A stretch of 8,284 nt of DNA from Acidiferrobacteraceae bacterium (GCA_027343725.1 DAHWKH010000171.1:1-8284); one strand, 5' to 3'; positions 1 to 6,854 are shown, counted from the stretch's first letter. Translations and numbers: made by a program. Notes: generated from the letters alone by a model not told the origin.

Positions 1-247
1 GCGCGATGATGTGGGCGGCAACCAAACCGTCCCCCACACGCTCACAGGCGTCGGCCCCGGCGCGCACCGCCGCGTTCACGGCACCCGTTTCACCGCGCAC
101 CAACACCGTCACATAGCCGCCGCCCACGAACTGACGACCGACCAAGCGCACCTCGGCGGCCTTGGTCATGGCATCCGCCGCCTCGATGGCCGGCACCAAG
201 CCACGCGTCTCGATCATGCCCAGAGCAATACCCGTCACATCTGCCAT
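1..247 (-). CDS. csoS1: Carboxysome hexameric shell protein CsoS1 (3' end beyond window)
   Basis: Major facet protein of the alpha-carboxysome shell. It has a single BMC domain, forms hexamers that tile the facets, and its central pore is thought to pass bicarbonate and sugar phosphates. The 82 visible residues start MADVTGIALGMIETRG and contain the pore loop FVGGG at residues 40-44, followed by the VTVLVRGETGAV strand region. They look the same as H. neapolitanus CsoS1A/C over this stretch (recalled, not aligned). The family is about 98 residues, so roughly 16 C-terminal residues lie off the left edge. Start choice: an AGGAGG site lies 7 bases before the ATG at 247. The in-frame ATG at 253 is only one base from that site and would add Met-Thr. 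The gene follows csoS4B after 38 bases. In relatives two or three csoS1 copies lie in tandem here, so the A/B/C paralogue cannot be named. Confidence 0.97.
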   Translation of the reverse strand, partial: MADVTGIALGMIETRGLVPAIEAADAMTKAAEVRLVGRQFVGGGYVTVLVRGETGAVNAAVRAGADACERVGDGLVAAHIIA

Positions 248-285
248 TGTCATTCCTCCTCACAGACCATAACCACGAACATGCC

Positions 286-531
286 TTACGGCATCCAAAA
301 ATCGATGATCCCGCCGATGGTGAGATCGGTGTGGACATCGAAATCTCCCTGCGCGTACCGCGCCGCCGTCCCCGACACCGTGAACACCCACTTGCCGGGC
401 GGCGCTCCGACCGGATCGGTCGCCACATTGAGCTTGCCGGCGCTGTCCGCCAGGACCCGCAAGGAACTCTGCTTGAGCCCGGGCACGCGCCGCGTCACCA
501 CCAGATCCGAAACCACGCGCATGATTTCCAT
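286..531 (-). CDS. csoS4B: Carboxysome pentameric vertex protein CsoS4B
   Basis: An 81-residue shell protein of the EutN/CcmL (BMV) family. Pentamers of this family cap the vertices of the icosahedral shell and make it gas-tight; CsoS4B is a minor component. It starts MEIMRVVSDLVVTRRVPGLK and ends with the family signature DLTIGGIIDFW, close to the DLTIGGIIDHW end of H. neapolitanus CsoS4B (recalled). The Met at 531 was chosen because it matches the family N-terminus and has GGGAGG about 9 bases upstream. A longer reading of the frame, up to 630, would run back into csoS4A. Only one base separates it from the csoS4A stop (TGA-G-ATG), so translation of the two is probably coupled. Full length, nothing missing. 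Confidence 0.96.
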   Translation of the reverse strand: MEIMRVVSDLVVTRRVPGLKQSSLRVLADSAGKLNVATDPVGAPPGKWVFTVSGTAARYAQGDFDVHTDLTIGGIIDFWMP

Positions 532-532
532 C

Positions 533-784
533 TCACCGCGCCTCCCAGTTGTCGATGATGCCGACAATGGTGAGATCCGAAGGGTATTCCTTGCTGCCGG
601 CCGCCTCGCGCGCCGCAGAAGACCCCACACAGATCACCCAATCCCCCGGGATACACCCCACGGCGTCCACGGCCACCGAGCGCGCGCCGCCCTCTTTTTC
701 CTGGACGACCAGCAAAGGGCGGTGTCCCATCCCGGCAATCCGATTCGTGGACACCAGGGTTTTTTCCACCCGCATAATCTTCAT
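533..784 (-). CDS. csoS4A: Carboxysome pentameric vertex protein CsoS4A
   Basis: An 83-residue EutN/CcmL-type protein forming pentamers at the shell vertices. It begins MKIMRVEKTLVSTNRIAGMG and carries GCIPGDWVICVGSSAARE (residues 43-60) and the terminal signature DLTIVGIIDNW (70-80), as in H. neapolitanus CsoS4A. The start at 784 overlaps the csoSCA stop by 4 bases (ATGA), and GGAGGAGGT lies about 9 bases upstream inside the end of csoSCA, so translational coupling to csoSCA is likely. It is paralogous to the next gene, csoS4B. In H. neapolitanus loss of both gives normal-looking but leaky carboxysomes (recalled literature). The longer frame open up to 1264 is a shadow of csoSCA. Confidence 0.96.
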   Translation of the reverse strand: MKIMRVEKTLVSTNRIAGMGHRPLLVVQEKEGGARSVAVDAVGCIPGDWVICVGSSAAREAAGSKEYPSDLTIVGIIDNWEAR

Positions 785-2349
785 GCCAGCGCGACCTCCT
801 CCATCGGGCTCCCGAGCGGCAGATCCTGAATGCTGCCGTGCAAGTACAAAAGACCTTGCTCCGCCAAAGCGGCATAACGACCGCGGATCGCCGCGGCGAC
901 GCGCCGGATCTTGTTCTCCATGCGCGCCCGGCTTCCCGGGACGCGCCCATCGAAGCGGTAATGCAGCGCCATCGGAATGGGCAAGCCCCGCTCGACATTG
1001 AGACGCCGGAAAATCTTCACACCGACGTCCAGATCGAGCGCCCCTTCCTCGACCGTGTCCACGCGCGCGTAGTAGGCGATGTTGCGCACCTGCACCTCCG
1101 GGAAGCCGTCTCCCACGCTCACAAAGCGCTCGCCGTGCCCCATGTCGCCGTACCAACCGCCGTGGTACTCGGCCACGTATTCGATCTGGCTCATATTGTT
1201 GATGAGCAAAGTCGCGATGAGTCGGCGCATGCCGTCGTGCGGCATGCCCTCCCCATGGCCCCATCCCTTCGTCTCGCTCGCGGCACGGATTGCGTCATAC
1301 ACCGCAAGCTGCGCGCGATCCGCGTCCAATCCCAAGGTGTTGCGGTAAAGCTCCGCGTTGTCGACGTAGCGGTACGCGCTGACATCGCCCTTGGCGTCGG
1401 GGACGTGGATGCGGATCGCGTCCGTATCCGTGTCCACGCCGATGAGCAGGATGTCGGTCCCCGCCCCGCAACAAAACGCGTTCTCGATCGCGGTGCGAAA
1501 TTCGTCTAACCGGGCCAAGGCCGCTTCCGTCGCGACCCGTTGATCACTGCCGTGCGCGGCGCATCCCTCGCGCGTGGGTTCCCGTGAACTGCCGTGGTAC
1601 ACCGCGACCTTGAGGTAGCGGCTCCCGACGTCGGCCGTGGTCGGGAATCCCTCCCGGACGCGTCGCAGCTCGGCGTGCTCCCAGTGCCGGACGTCCTCTT
1701 CGACGTCGAAGAGCGCTCCCGCGAATGCGCTGCGCCGCACCAGGGTGGACGCCGGCAGCCGCAGGATGTACGGGAACAAGCCCTTCAATCGCCCATCCGA
1801 GCACGCCGAAATGTCCACCGCGTGGAACCCGCAGTCGACCAAAAGCGAGTCCAGACTCTGTCCCGCCGCCGCCTCCTCGCGGATGCGCTCCGAGAACCGG
1901 GCCACGGCGCTCGACAGCGCGGCGAATACCGCCTCGGCATAGAGCGCCCCCATGTCCGGGCCCCGCACCCACGCCCGCTCCAGCACCGGCGCCGACAACT
2001 CGAACCCCAGGCGCTCGCGCGCCATCTCCTGGGCGCGCGCGGCAAACGCACGGCCCGGGCCCAAGCCCGCGATGTCCTGCAGGGTCGGGGCGATGGCATC
2101 GAACCGGTTGGTGATGCCCTGCTCGCATTCCCATAACCGGGCGTTTTCGGCGCGATCCACGAGGGCGTGCCGGCACGAGCGCTCGGGCAGCGTCGTGCAC
2201 GCGGGATGCTCTAGGCCCTCGGCGCGCGCGTAGGCCGCCCCGGACCGCGGCGCGTCGAACCGGCGGGCTTGCGCCATGCCGATGGGAGCGTGCTGCGGCA
2301 CCGGAGCGTAGCGCGCGCGCCGAAGGGCCAGAGACTTCCGCGTGTCCAT
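781..2349 (-). CDS. csoSCA: Carboxysomal carbonic anhydrase CsoSCA (CsoS3)
   Basis: A 522-residue zinc enzyme that dehydrates bicarbonate to CO2 inside the shell, beside Rubisco. It is an epsilon-class (beta-like) carbonic anhydrase. Zinc ligands and catalytic residues are visible: Cys183-x-Asp185-x-Arg187 in SACSDGRLKG, His252 in AVYHGSS, and Cys263 in EGCAAHGS. These equal C173, D175, R177, H242 and C253 of H. neapolitanus with a constant +10 offset. Inferred layout: a disordered Arg-rich N-terminal tail (about 1-48), a helical domain (about 48-155), the catalytic domain (about 160-405), and a C-terminal domain lacking zinc ligands, a degenerate duplicate in this family. The N-terminal tail is the part reported to tether the enzyme to Rubisco in H. 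neapolitanus. The family is about 515 residues, so this is full length. The start MDTRKS parallels MNTRN there, with GAGGGG about 9 bases upstream. It lies 56 bases after csoS2 and overlaps csoS4A by 4. Confidence 0.97.
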   Translation of the reverse strand: MDTRKSLALRRARYAPVPQHAPIGMAQARRFDAPRSGAAYARAEGLEHPACTTLPERSCRHALVDRAENARLWECEQGITNRFDAIAPTLQDIAGLGPGRAFAARAQEMARERLGFELSAPVLERAWVRGPDMGALYAEAVFAALSSAVARFSERIREEAAAGQSLDSLLVDCGFHAVDISACSDGRLKGLFPYILRLPASTLVRRSAFAGALFDVEEDVRHWEHAELRRVREGFPTTADVGSRYLKVAVYHGSSREPTREGCAAHGSDQRVATEAALARLDEFRTAIENAFCCGAGTDILLIGVDTDTDAIRIHVPDAKGDVSAYRYVDNAELYRNTLGLDADRAQLAVYDAIRAASETKGWGHGEGMPHDGMRRLIATLLINNMSQIEYVAEYHGGWYGDMGHGERFVSVGDGFPEVQVRNIAYYARVDTVEEGALDLDVGVKIFRRLNVERGLPIPMALHYRFDGRVPGSRARMENKIRRVAAAIRGRYAALAEQGLLYLHGSIQDLPLGSPMEEVALA

Positions 2350-2405
2350 GGGTGCTTACCCCTCGTCCTCGTGACGCGGCCGGCCCGCCGCCCAACGACC
2401 CGGTC

Positions 2406-4913
2406 TCATCCCCGGGCTCCGCCCGAATAGGTCACGACCGACCCCTTCGGGGTATTCCCGCTGCTGCCGGTGATCTTGCCTTCGGGCACCGGCACCGCGA
2501 GCGGGCGCTCCTTGTTTCCGACCGCCGACATCACGCAGCTGCGGATCGCCCCGCGCTGGGTCGGATTGCGCCCCTGCGCCCAATGTCCCTCGGTACCCGT
2601 CACGCGGTCCCCGCGGCTCCAGTCATCGCCCGTGATCCGCCAGGCGCCTGCGACCGGGGGCGATCCGTCTTCCGGCGCCGCGGGGCTTGACGCCTCGGGT
2701 GCGCGCGCGGGCGGAGCGACCGCATCCCGGCTGCGGAATTCCGGCGTGCCGGTCACAAGGCCGCCCCCCAGATTGATCGGCCCCGTGATGCGCCGGCCGC
2801 CATCCCCGGCGCTCCCGGTGATCCGCGACCGGCCCTGTTGCGCGGGAGGCACCACGCTGAAGTCCGACGGCACCGGTGAGACGTCCGCCGGCGCCGCGGC
2901 CTTGGCCGTCGCGACGAAGCGCTGGCTGCTCGGACCCGGTGCGGGCGAGGCCACCTGCCCCTGCAACAGCCGCAACCGGTCCTCGAGTTCCTGAAAGCGC
3001 GCCTTGCAACCACACGAGCCCTTGCCACCGCAGGAGCCCTCGGAGCCCTCGGTCTTGCCGGTCCCCGGACCTGCCGCCGGCCTTCCGGCTGGCGGCATCG
3101 GCCGCTCCTCCCGGCCCGCATAGGGGGTGCCGGTCACCGCGAGGTGCTCGCCCGCCTCGTTGCCGGTCACCGCGTCGTCCGGACCCAGGAGCGGTCCGCT
3201 GACGAGGAGCCCGGTCCCGGTGCGCGTCAAGCCCACCTTCTGGGCCCCCGCCTGCGGCGTGCGCGCGCACTGCGCATAGTGCTCGCGCCCGTGATAAGCA
3301 GTTCCCGTGACGGGCCAGCACTCCCCGCGATCGTCACCCGTGGTTTGCGGGAGCTTGTCGAACCCGGTGCCCGTGACGCCCGCGCCGCCGAGGCCGGTCA
3401 TGGTCTGGACCTTGCCGACCCCGCCGCCGCAAAGCTGCGGGCCGTTGTACCCCGTGCCGGTCACCCGCTGGCAGGAGCCCGGCTCGTTGCCGGTGACGTT
3501 TTCGGACCGGTCGACCAAATTCCCCGTGATGCGCTGGCGCTTATCGGTCAGGCTTTCCCCGACCTTGGCGGGCGCGGGTTCGGGCTTCGTTCGGCACAAG
3601 GACCGAAAACTCTCCTGGCTCAGATACTCCGTGCCCGTGAGCGCGCGACACTCGCCCGCTTCGAGCCCGGTGATCCTGTTCGTCGTATCGACTGTGGTCC
3701 CCGACACAGACCGACCGCTCAGGGTATGGGTCTGCGCCACCTTCCTCGGGGCTCCGTTGATGGTCATACGCGCCACCCCCGCATCGGCATACTGCGATCC
3801 CGTCACGCGGGCCGCCGCACCCGGCTCCGAACCCGTGACCCGGTTGACGCGGGCCTCGTCGCTGCCGCTGACCGGCAGCCCCCGGCGTTCAGTCGTACCC
3901 AACGCCACCTTCTCGGGACCCAACGCGGGCTCACCCTCACAGAAGGCCGCGAAATTGTCGCGGCTCAGGTATTCGGTCCCGGTCACCGGGCGGCAGCTCC
4001 CCGCCTCATCGCCCGTCACCGCCTGCCCGCGTCCGACCGCCGTGCCGCTCACGCCCACGCCCCGGCCGGTGCGGCCGATGCGCACTTTCGCAGGAGTCGG
4101 ACGCGGGCGCGTATCGCAGAAGCGCGCATAGTGCTCGGATCCGAGATATTCCGTGCCCGTGATGGTGCGGCAGGAACCGGCCTCGATGCCGGTGATCGGC
4201 GCCGTCCGGTCCACCTGGGTCCCGGTCACCGGGCGGCCCGCGAGCGTCGTCCCCATCTCCACCTTCTGCGGACCCTGGATCCGCGAGGGGCGCTGCCGGC
4301 CGCTCGGACGCGCGGGCTCGGCCGATCCGCGCCCATGCAGGGCGAGCTCGCGCCGATGTGCGCGCGCGAACTCGCGCGTGCGACCCGCCTCGGGCCCCTG
4401 CGCGCGCGCCGCCGCCGAGAGGAGGCCCTGGCGCACGGTGACGGCGACCTTGCCGTGTTGCGCGAGAGACCGCCGCCGGGCCTTGCACATCTTGCGCACG
4501 GCGTTATCGCGCCACCCGAACGTCCCCGGCTCGGCTTCCACGGTCTCGCACACCGACTCGAGCACGGCCTCCTCGCTCGTCCCGGACGGGGTCTGCGTAT
4601 GCGCCTCGTCACCCGTCATCGGCTCGGACTGCGGCCGCCGATCCGTGTCACGCCTACGCTCGTTGGGGTCGGACCAGCACAGGGCGCCCGCACAGCGCTG
4701 GGCGCGGCGCGCCAAGGCCGCCTCCCGCCCACGCGGTTTGGCCGCCTGGACCTCGGACGGGACCTGCGGCCCGGACGGGGCGCTCATCGCGGGCGCCTGC
4801 GTCCGCACGGCGACCGCCGCGTGTCCGCGCGCCGCCTTGCGAGCTTGCCGACGGCGCATCTCCTGCGCAAAAGCCCGCCCCTGCGGGCGTCCGGCTGAGG
4901 ATAAATCCGACAT
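2406..4913 (-). CDS. csoS2: Carboxysome assembly scaffold CsoS2
   Basis: An 835-residue, largely disordered, basic scaffold that gathers Rubisco and shell during alpha-carboxysome assembly. The N-terminal region (1-210) has Rubisco-binding basic helices. N3 (about 139-158, ARRRSLAQHGK) and N4 (about 178-197, RRELALHG) are clear; N1 (12-30) is recognisable; N2 (about 62-80) is degenerate. The middle region (about 216-603) has seven repeats, each beginning near a KV pair and carrying three [V/I/L][T/S]G triads. The C-terminal region (about 610-835) opens with a Cys cluster (C628, C634, C636) and a short heptad segment (639-653). It then shows the conserved shell anchor: ITGPINLGGGLVTGTPEF (709-726), ITGDDWSRGDRVTGTEGHW (760-778) and the extreme end VVTYSGGARG. 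The start at 4913 has AGGGGG about 5 bases upstream. Length is near the 869 of H. neapolitanus. There a -1 frameshift also makes a short form; no matching signal is obvious here. Confidence 0.97.
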   Translation of the reverse strand: MSDLSSAGRPQGRAFAQEMRRRQARKAARGHAAVAVRTQAPAMSAPSGPQVPSEVQAAKPRGREAALARRAQRCAGALCWSDPNERRRDTDRRPQSEPMTGDEAHTQTPSGTSEEAVLESVCETVEAEPGTFGWRDNAVRKMCKARRRSLAQHGKVAVTVRQGLLSAAARAQGPEAGRTREFARAHRRELALHGRGSAEPARPSGRQRPSRIQGPQKVEMGTTLAGRPVTGTQVDRTAPITGIEAGSCRTITGTEYLGSEHYARFCDTRPRPTPAKVRIGRTGRGVGVSGTAVGRGQAVTGDEAGSCRPVTGTEYLSRDNFAAFCEGEPALGPEKVALGTTERRGLPVSGSDEARVNRVTGSEPGAAARVTGSQYADAGVARMTINGAPRKVAQTHTLSGRSVSGTTVDTTNRITGLEAGECRALTGTEYLSQESFRSLCRTKPEPAPAKVGESLTDKRQRITGNLVDRSENVTGNEPGSCQRVTGTGYNGPQLCGGGVGKVQTMTGLGGAGVTGTGFDKLPQTTGDDRGECWPVTGTAYHGREHYAQCARTPQAGAQKVGLTRTGTGLLVSGPLLGPDDAVTGNEAGEHLAVTGTPYAGREERPMPPAGRPAAGPGTGKTEGSEGSCGGKGSCGCKARFQELEDRLRLLQGQVASPAPGPSSQRFVATAKAAAPADVSPVPSDFSVVPPAQQGRSRITGSAGDGGRRITGPINLGGGLVTGTPEFRSRDAVAPPARAPEASSPAAPEDGSPPVAGAWRITGDDWSRGDRVTGTEGHWAQGRNPTQRGAIRSCVMSAVGNKERPLAVPVPEGKITGSSGNTPKGSVVTYSGGARG
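2955..3032 (-). other. Cys cluster plus short coiled coil at the start of the CsoS2 C-terminal region
   Basis: Codes for residues 628-653 of CsoS2. Three cysteines in nine residues (SCGGKGSCGCK) are followed at once by an amphipathic stretch, RFQELEDRLRLLQGQ, with leucine/phenylalanine heptad spacing. The stretch lies between M7 and the conserved shell-anchor motifs, in a Gly/Pro-rich linker. It could be a small metal site or disulfide hinge next to a dimerising helix; that is inference. I cannot recall how widely it is conserved in the family. Confidence 0.5.
3105..4268 (-). repeat. Seven CsoS2 middle-region repeats (M1-M7)
   Basis: Protein repeats of about 50 residues coded within csoS2. 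Approximate residue spans: M1 216-266, M2 275-325, M3 334-383, M4 390-440, M5 449-495, M6 500-549, M7 557-603. The typical unit reads KV-(8-12)-[V/I][T/S]G-(7-9)-[V/I]TG-x-E-A-G-x-C-(4-5)-TGTEY-(8-10)-C. Five repeats keep both cysteines: C248/C266, C307/C325, C422/C440, C481/C495 and C532/C549. M3 and M7 have neither. In the family these triads contact shell proteins, and the repeat number tunes shell curvature and size. The DNA copies have diverged, so this is a protein-level repeat and not a recent tandem duplication. Confidence 0.9.
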
Positions 4914-4933
4914 AGTGTCCCCCTATGGGCCCT

Positions 4934-4957
4934 CGATCCGGTGCGATTCCCGGATCG
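4934..4957. promoter_or_regulatory. Hairpin between cbbS and csoS2
   Basis: A perfect 8-bp inverted repeat, CGATCCGG (4934-4941) and CCGGATCG (4950-4957), with an 8-base loop, in the 64-base gap between cbbS and csoS2. In the minus-strand mRNA, a second GGG/CCC pairing across an internal loop could lengthen the stem (4959-4961 with 4927-4929). No U-run follows on the minus strand, so it is not a classical terminator. Likely roles are partial attenuation, or 3'-end protection of a processed cbbLS transcript, either of which would give more Rubisco than scaffold. It ends about 21 bases before the csoS2 start. Confidence 0.6.
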
Positions 4958-4977
4958 GCCCGATTGCTCTCACTCTC

Positions 4978-5310
4978 TCAGGAACCCCGATACACCACGA
5001 AAGCCAGGCCTTGGCTTTGGGTGTAATTGTCGTAACCGATCAAACGCACCGAATGACTCGGATACTCCCGATGACACGCCTCGACCTCCGCCAATACCGC
5101 ATCGGCGTTACGCTCCCCGAACATCGGGAGCTTCCACATGTCCCAGTAGTAGGTAAAAGAGCGCCCGGGTTCCACGTGCTCGACGGCCGGGTTCCATCCT
5201 TGCGCGATGATGTACTGAATCTGCGCTCGGACCTGCTCCGCCGAAAACGGGGGGAGATACGAAAAGGTTTCGTACCTGCGGGCTTGCTTGTAATCCTGCA
5301 CATCGGCCAT
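4978..5310 (-). CDS. cbbS: Form IA Rubisco small subunit, carboxysomal
   Basis: A 110-residue small subunit that caps the CbbL8 core to give the L8S8 enzyme held inside the carboxysome. It starts MADVQDYKQARRYETFSYLPP. It contains the family hallmarks YIIAQGWNPAVEHVE, YWDMWKLPMFGE, VLAEVEACHREYP and IGYDNYTQSQGLAFVVYR at the C-terminus. Length equals that of H. neapolitanus CbbS (110, recalled). The ATG at 5310 was chosen because AAGGAGGT lies about 5 bases upstream. An in-frame TTG at 5328 would add six residues, but it sits upstream of that ribosome site and lacks family support. It starts 39 bases after the cbbL stop and shares its transcript; it is also part of the CsoS2 docking surface in the family. 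Confidence 0.97.
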   Translation of the reverse strand: MADVQDYKQARRYETFSYLPPFSAEQVRAQIQYIIAQGWNPAVEHVEPGRSFTYYWDMWKLPMFGERNADAVLAEVEACHREYPSHSVRLIGYDNYTQSQGLAFVVYRGS

Positions 5311-5349
5311 AGCGACCTCCTTCCTCAATAACGTGTTGAATCCGGGAAA

Positions 5350-6768
5350 TCAGCGGTTCTGGACGTCGAGCTTGTCGACGGTGTCGAACTCGAACTTGAT
5401 TTCCTTCCATGTCTCCATGGCGATCTTGAGTTCCGGCGAGTGGCGCGCGGCGTTCGTCAGGATCGTCTTGCCTTCCTTCTCGACCTCGACGCCCCGGTTG
5501 CGGGCCTCGACGCAGGCCTCGACGGCCGCGCGATTGGCCGCGGCGCCCGCGGCATTACCCCAGGGATGGCCCAAGGTTCCGCCACCGAACTGCAGGACCG
5601 AATCGTCCCCGAAAATCGTGACCAGGGACGGCATGTGCCAGACGTGGATGCCGCCCGAGGCGACCGCGAAGGCGCCCGGCATCGAGCCCCAATCCTGATC
5701 GAAGAAAATGCCGCGGCTGCGGTCTTCCGGGACATAGGACTCGCGCAAGAGATCGATCCAGCCCAGGGTCGACGCGCGATCGCCTTCGAGCTTGCCGACC
5801 ACGGTTCCGGTGTGGAGGTGATCACCGCCCGAGAGACGCAGCATCTTGGTAAGCACGCGGAAGTGAATGCCGTGGTGCGGGTTGCGATCGATGACCGCGT
5901 GCATGGCGCGGTGAACGTGCAACAGGAGGCCGTTCTTTCGGCACCAACGGGCAAGCCCCGTATTGGCGCAGAGGCCGCCGGCGAGGTAGTCGTGCATGAC
6001 GATGGGCATGCGCAATTCCTTGGCGAACTCGGCGCGCTCGTACATGTCCTCCGGGGAGGGCGCCGTCACGTTGAGGTAATGCCCCTTACGCTCGCCGGTC
6101 TGCGCCTCGGCGTTGTGAATGGCGTCCGCCACGAACAGGAACCGGTCGCGCCAGCGCATGAAAGGCTGGGAGTTGACGTTCTCGTCGTCCTTCGTGAAAT
6201 CCAGGCCGCCGCGCAGGGCCTCGTAAACGGCACGGCCGTAGTTTTTGGCCGACAGGCCCAACTTCGGCTTGATCGTGCAGCCCAGGAGCGGGCGCCCGTA
6301 CTTGTCCATCTTGTCGCGTTCGACCTGGATGCCGTGGGGCGGTCCGTTGCACGTCATGACGTAGTGGAGGGGGAAACGCACGTCCTCGAGCCGCAGCGAA
6401 CGGACGGCCTTGAAGCCGAACACGTTGCCCACGAGTGACGTGAACACGTTCACCACCGAGCCCTCTTCGAAGAGGTCGATGGGATACGCGATGAAGGCGT
6501 AAAAGGCCGCGTCGTCGCCCGGAACGTCTTCAATCCGATACGCTCGGCCCTTGTAGTAATCGAGATCGGTCAGCAGGTCGGTCCAGACCGTGGTCCAGGT
6601 GCCGGTGGAGGACTCGGCCGCCACGGCCGCCGCCGCCTCTTCCCGATCCACGCCGGGTTGCGGCACGATCTTGAAACACGCGAGAATATCCGAGTCCAAA
6701 GGCACGTAGTCAGGAGCCCAGTACGTCTGGCGGTACTCCTTGACGCCGGCTTCATATTTACCAGCCAT
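5350..6768 (-). CDS. cbbL: Form IA Rubisco large subunit, carboxysomal
   Basis: A 472-residue catalytic subunit of ribulose-1,5-bisphosphate carboxylase/oxygenase, the CO2-fixing step of the Calvin cycle. All active-site residues are present (spinach numbers in brackets): E52 (60), W58 (66) and N115 (123) in the N-terminal domain; K167 (175) and K169 (177) in TIKPKLG; the carbamylated lysine K193 (201) with metal ligands D195 (203) and E196 (204) in DFTKDDE; H286 (294), R287 (295), H319 (327), loop-6 K326 (334) in GTVVGKLEGD, S371 (379) and G395/G396. Sequence and length (473 in H. neapolitanus) place it with the alpha-carboxysomal Form IA enzymes. The start at 6768 has AGGAGG 5 bases upstream. 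It is the first gene of the operon, facing the divergent control region shared with cbbR. One change near the recalled CsoS2 contact site: Tyr345 where H. neapolitanus has Phe. Confidence 0.98.
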   Translation of the reverse strand: MAGKYEAGVKEYRQTYWAPDYVPLDSDILACFKIVPQPGVDREEAAAAVAAESSTGTWTTVWTDLLTDLDYYKGRAYRIEDVPGDDAAFYAFIAYPIDLFEEGSVVNVFTSLVGNVFGFKAVRSLRLEDVRFPLHYVMTCNGPPHGIQVERDKMDKYGRPLLGCTIKPKLGLSAKNYGRAVYEALRGGLDFTKDDENVNSQPFMRWRDRFLFVADAIHNAEAQTGERKGHYLNVTAPSPEDMYERAEFAKELRMPIVMHDYLAGGLCANTGLARWCRKNGLLLHVHRAMHAVIDRNPHHGIHFRVLTKMLRLSGGDHLHTGTVVGKLEGDRASTLGWIDLLRESYVPEDRSRGIFFDQDWGSMPGAFAVASGGIHVWHMPSLVTIFGDDSVLQFGGGTLGHPWGNAAGAAANRAAVEACVEARNRGVEVEKEGKTILTNAARHSPELKIAMETWKEIKFEFDTVDKLDVQNR

Positions 6769-6824
6769 AGATCCCTCCTCAAGTATCAGTCAACGCGACC
6801 TGCAATGCGGCATTTAGGGGGCCG

Positions 6825-6853
6825 ACTGTACAAAGGCCTATTCCTAAGGCCAA
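6825..6853 (-). promoter_or_regulatory. Candidate sigma-70 promoter of the cbbL operon
   Basis: Read on the minus strand: TTGGCC (6853-6848; 4 of 6 to TTGACA), a 17-base spacer, then TACAGT (6830-6825; 4 of 6 to TATAAT). Transcription would start near 6818 and give a leader of about 50 bases before the cbbL AGGAGG site. Weak boxes fit an activator-dependent promoter. An inverted repeat, GGCCT (6835-6839) and AGGCC (6847-6851), overlaps the spacer and -35 box. Confidence 0.45.
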
Positions 6854-6854
6854 G

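Noticed and set aside
248..253. An ATG at 253 as the start of csoS1.
   Set aside because: It is only one base from the AGGAGG site, too close to be used; the ATG at 247 has 7-base spacing and gives the family N-terminus MADVTG.
533..1264. A 243-codon minus-strand frame as one long protein ending in CsoS4A.
   Set aside because: Everything before the Met at 784 is out-of-frame csoSCA; the real start has its own ribosome site and family N-terminus.
2763..2769. An in-frame G-GGG-GGC heptamer (minus strand) in csoS2 as a frameshift site.
   Set aside because: It falls inside the conserved ITGPINLGGGLVTG anchor motif, where glycine codons explain it. All-G heptamers slip poorly and no short-form logic fits its place.
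3144..4898. A 584-codon open frame on the plus strand opposite csoS2, plus others opposite csoSCA and cbbL (5440-6438).
   Set aside because: They lie opposite clear, conserved genes. In GC-rich DNA the antisense frame lacks stops by codon bias. Their translations are Arg/Pro/Ala-rich and show no family motif or ribosome site.
4934..4957. The cbbS-csoS2 hairpin as a full rho-independent terminator.
   Set aside because: No U-run follows on the minus strand, and csoS2 follows closely with no promoter that I could make out in the 64-base gap.
5311..5328. An upstream TTG start for cbbS adding six residues.
   Set aside because: The TTG lies upstream of the AAGGAGGT site that serves the ATG at 5310, and the family N-terminus matches that ATG.
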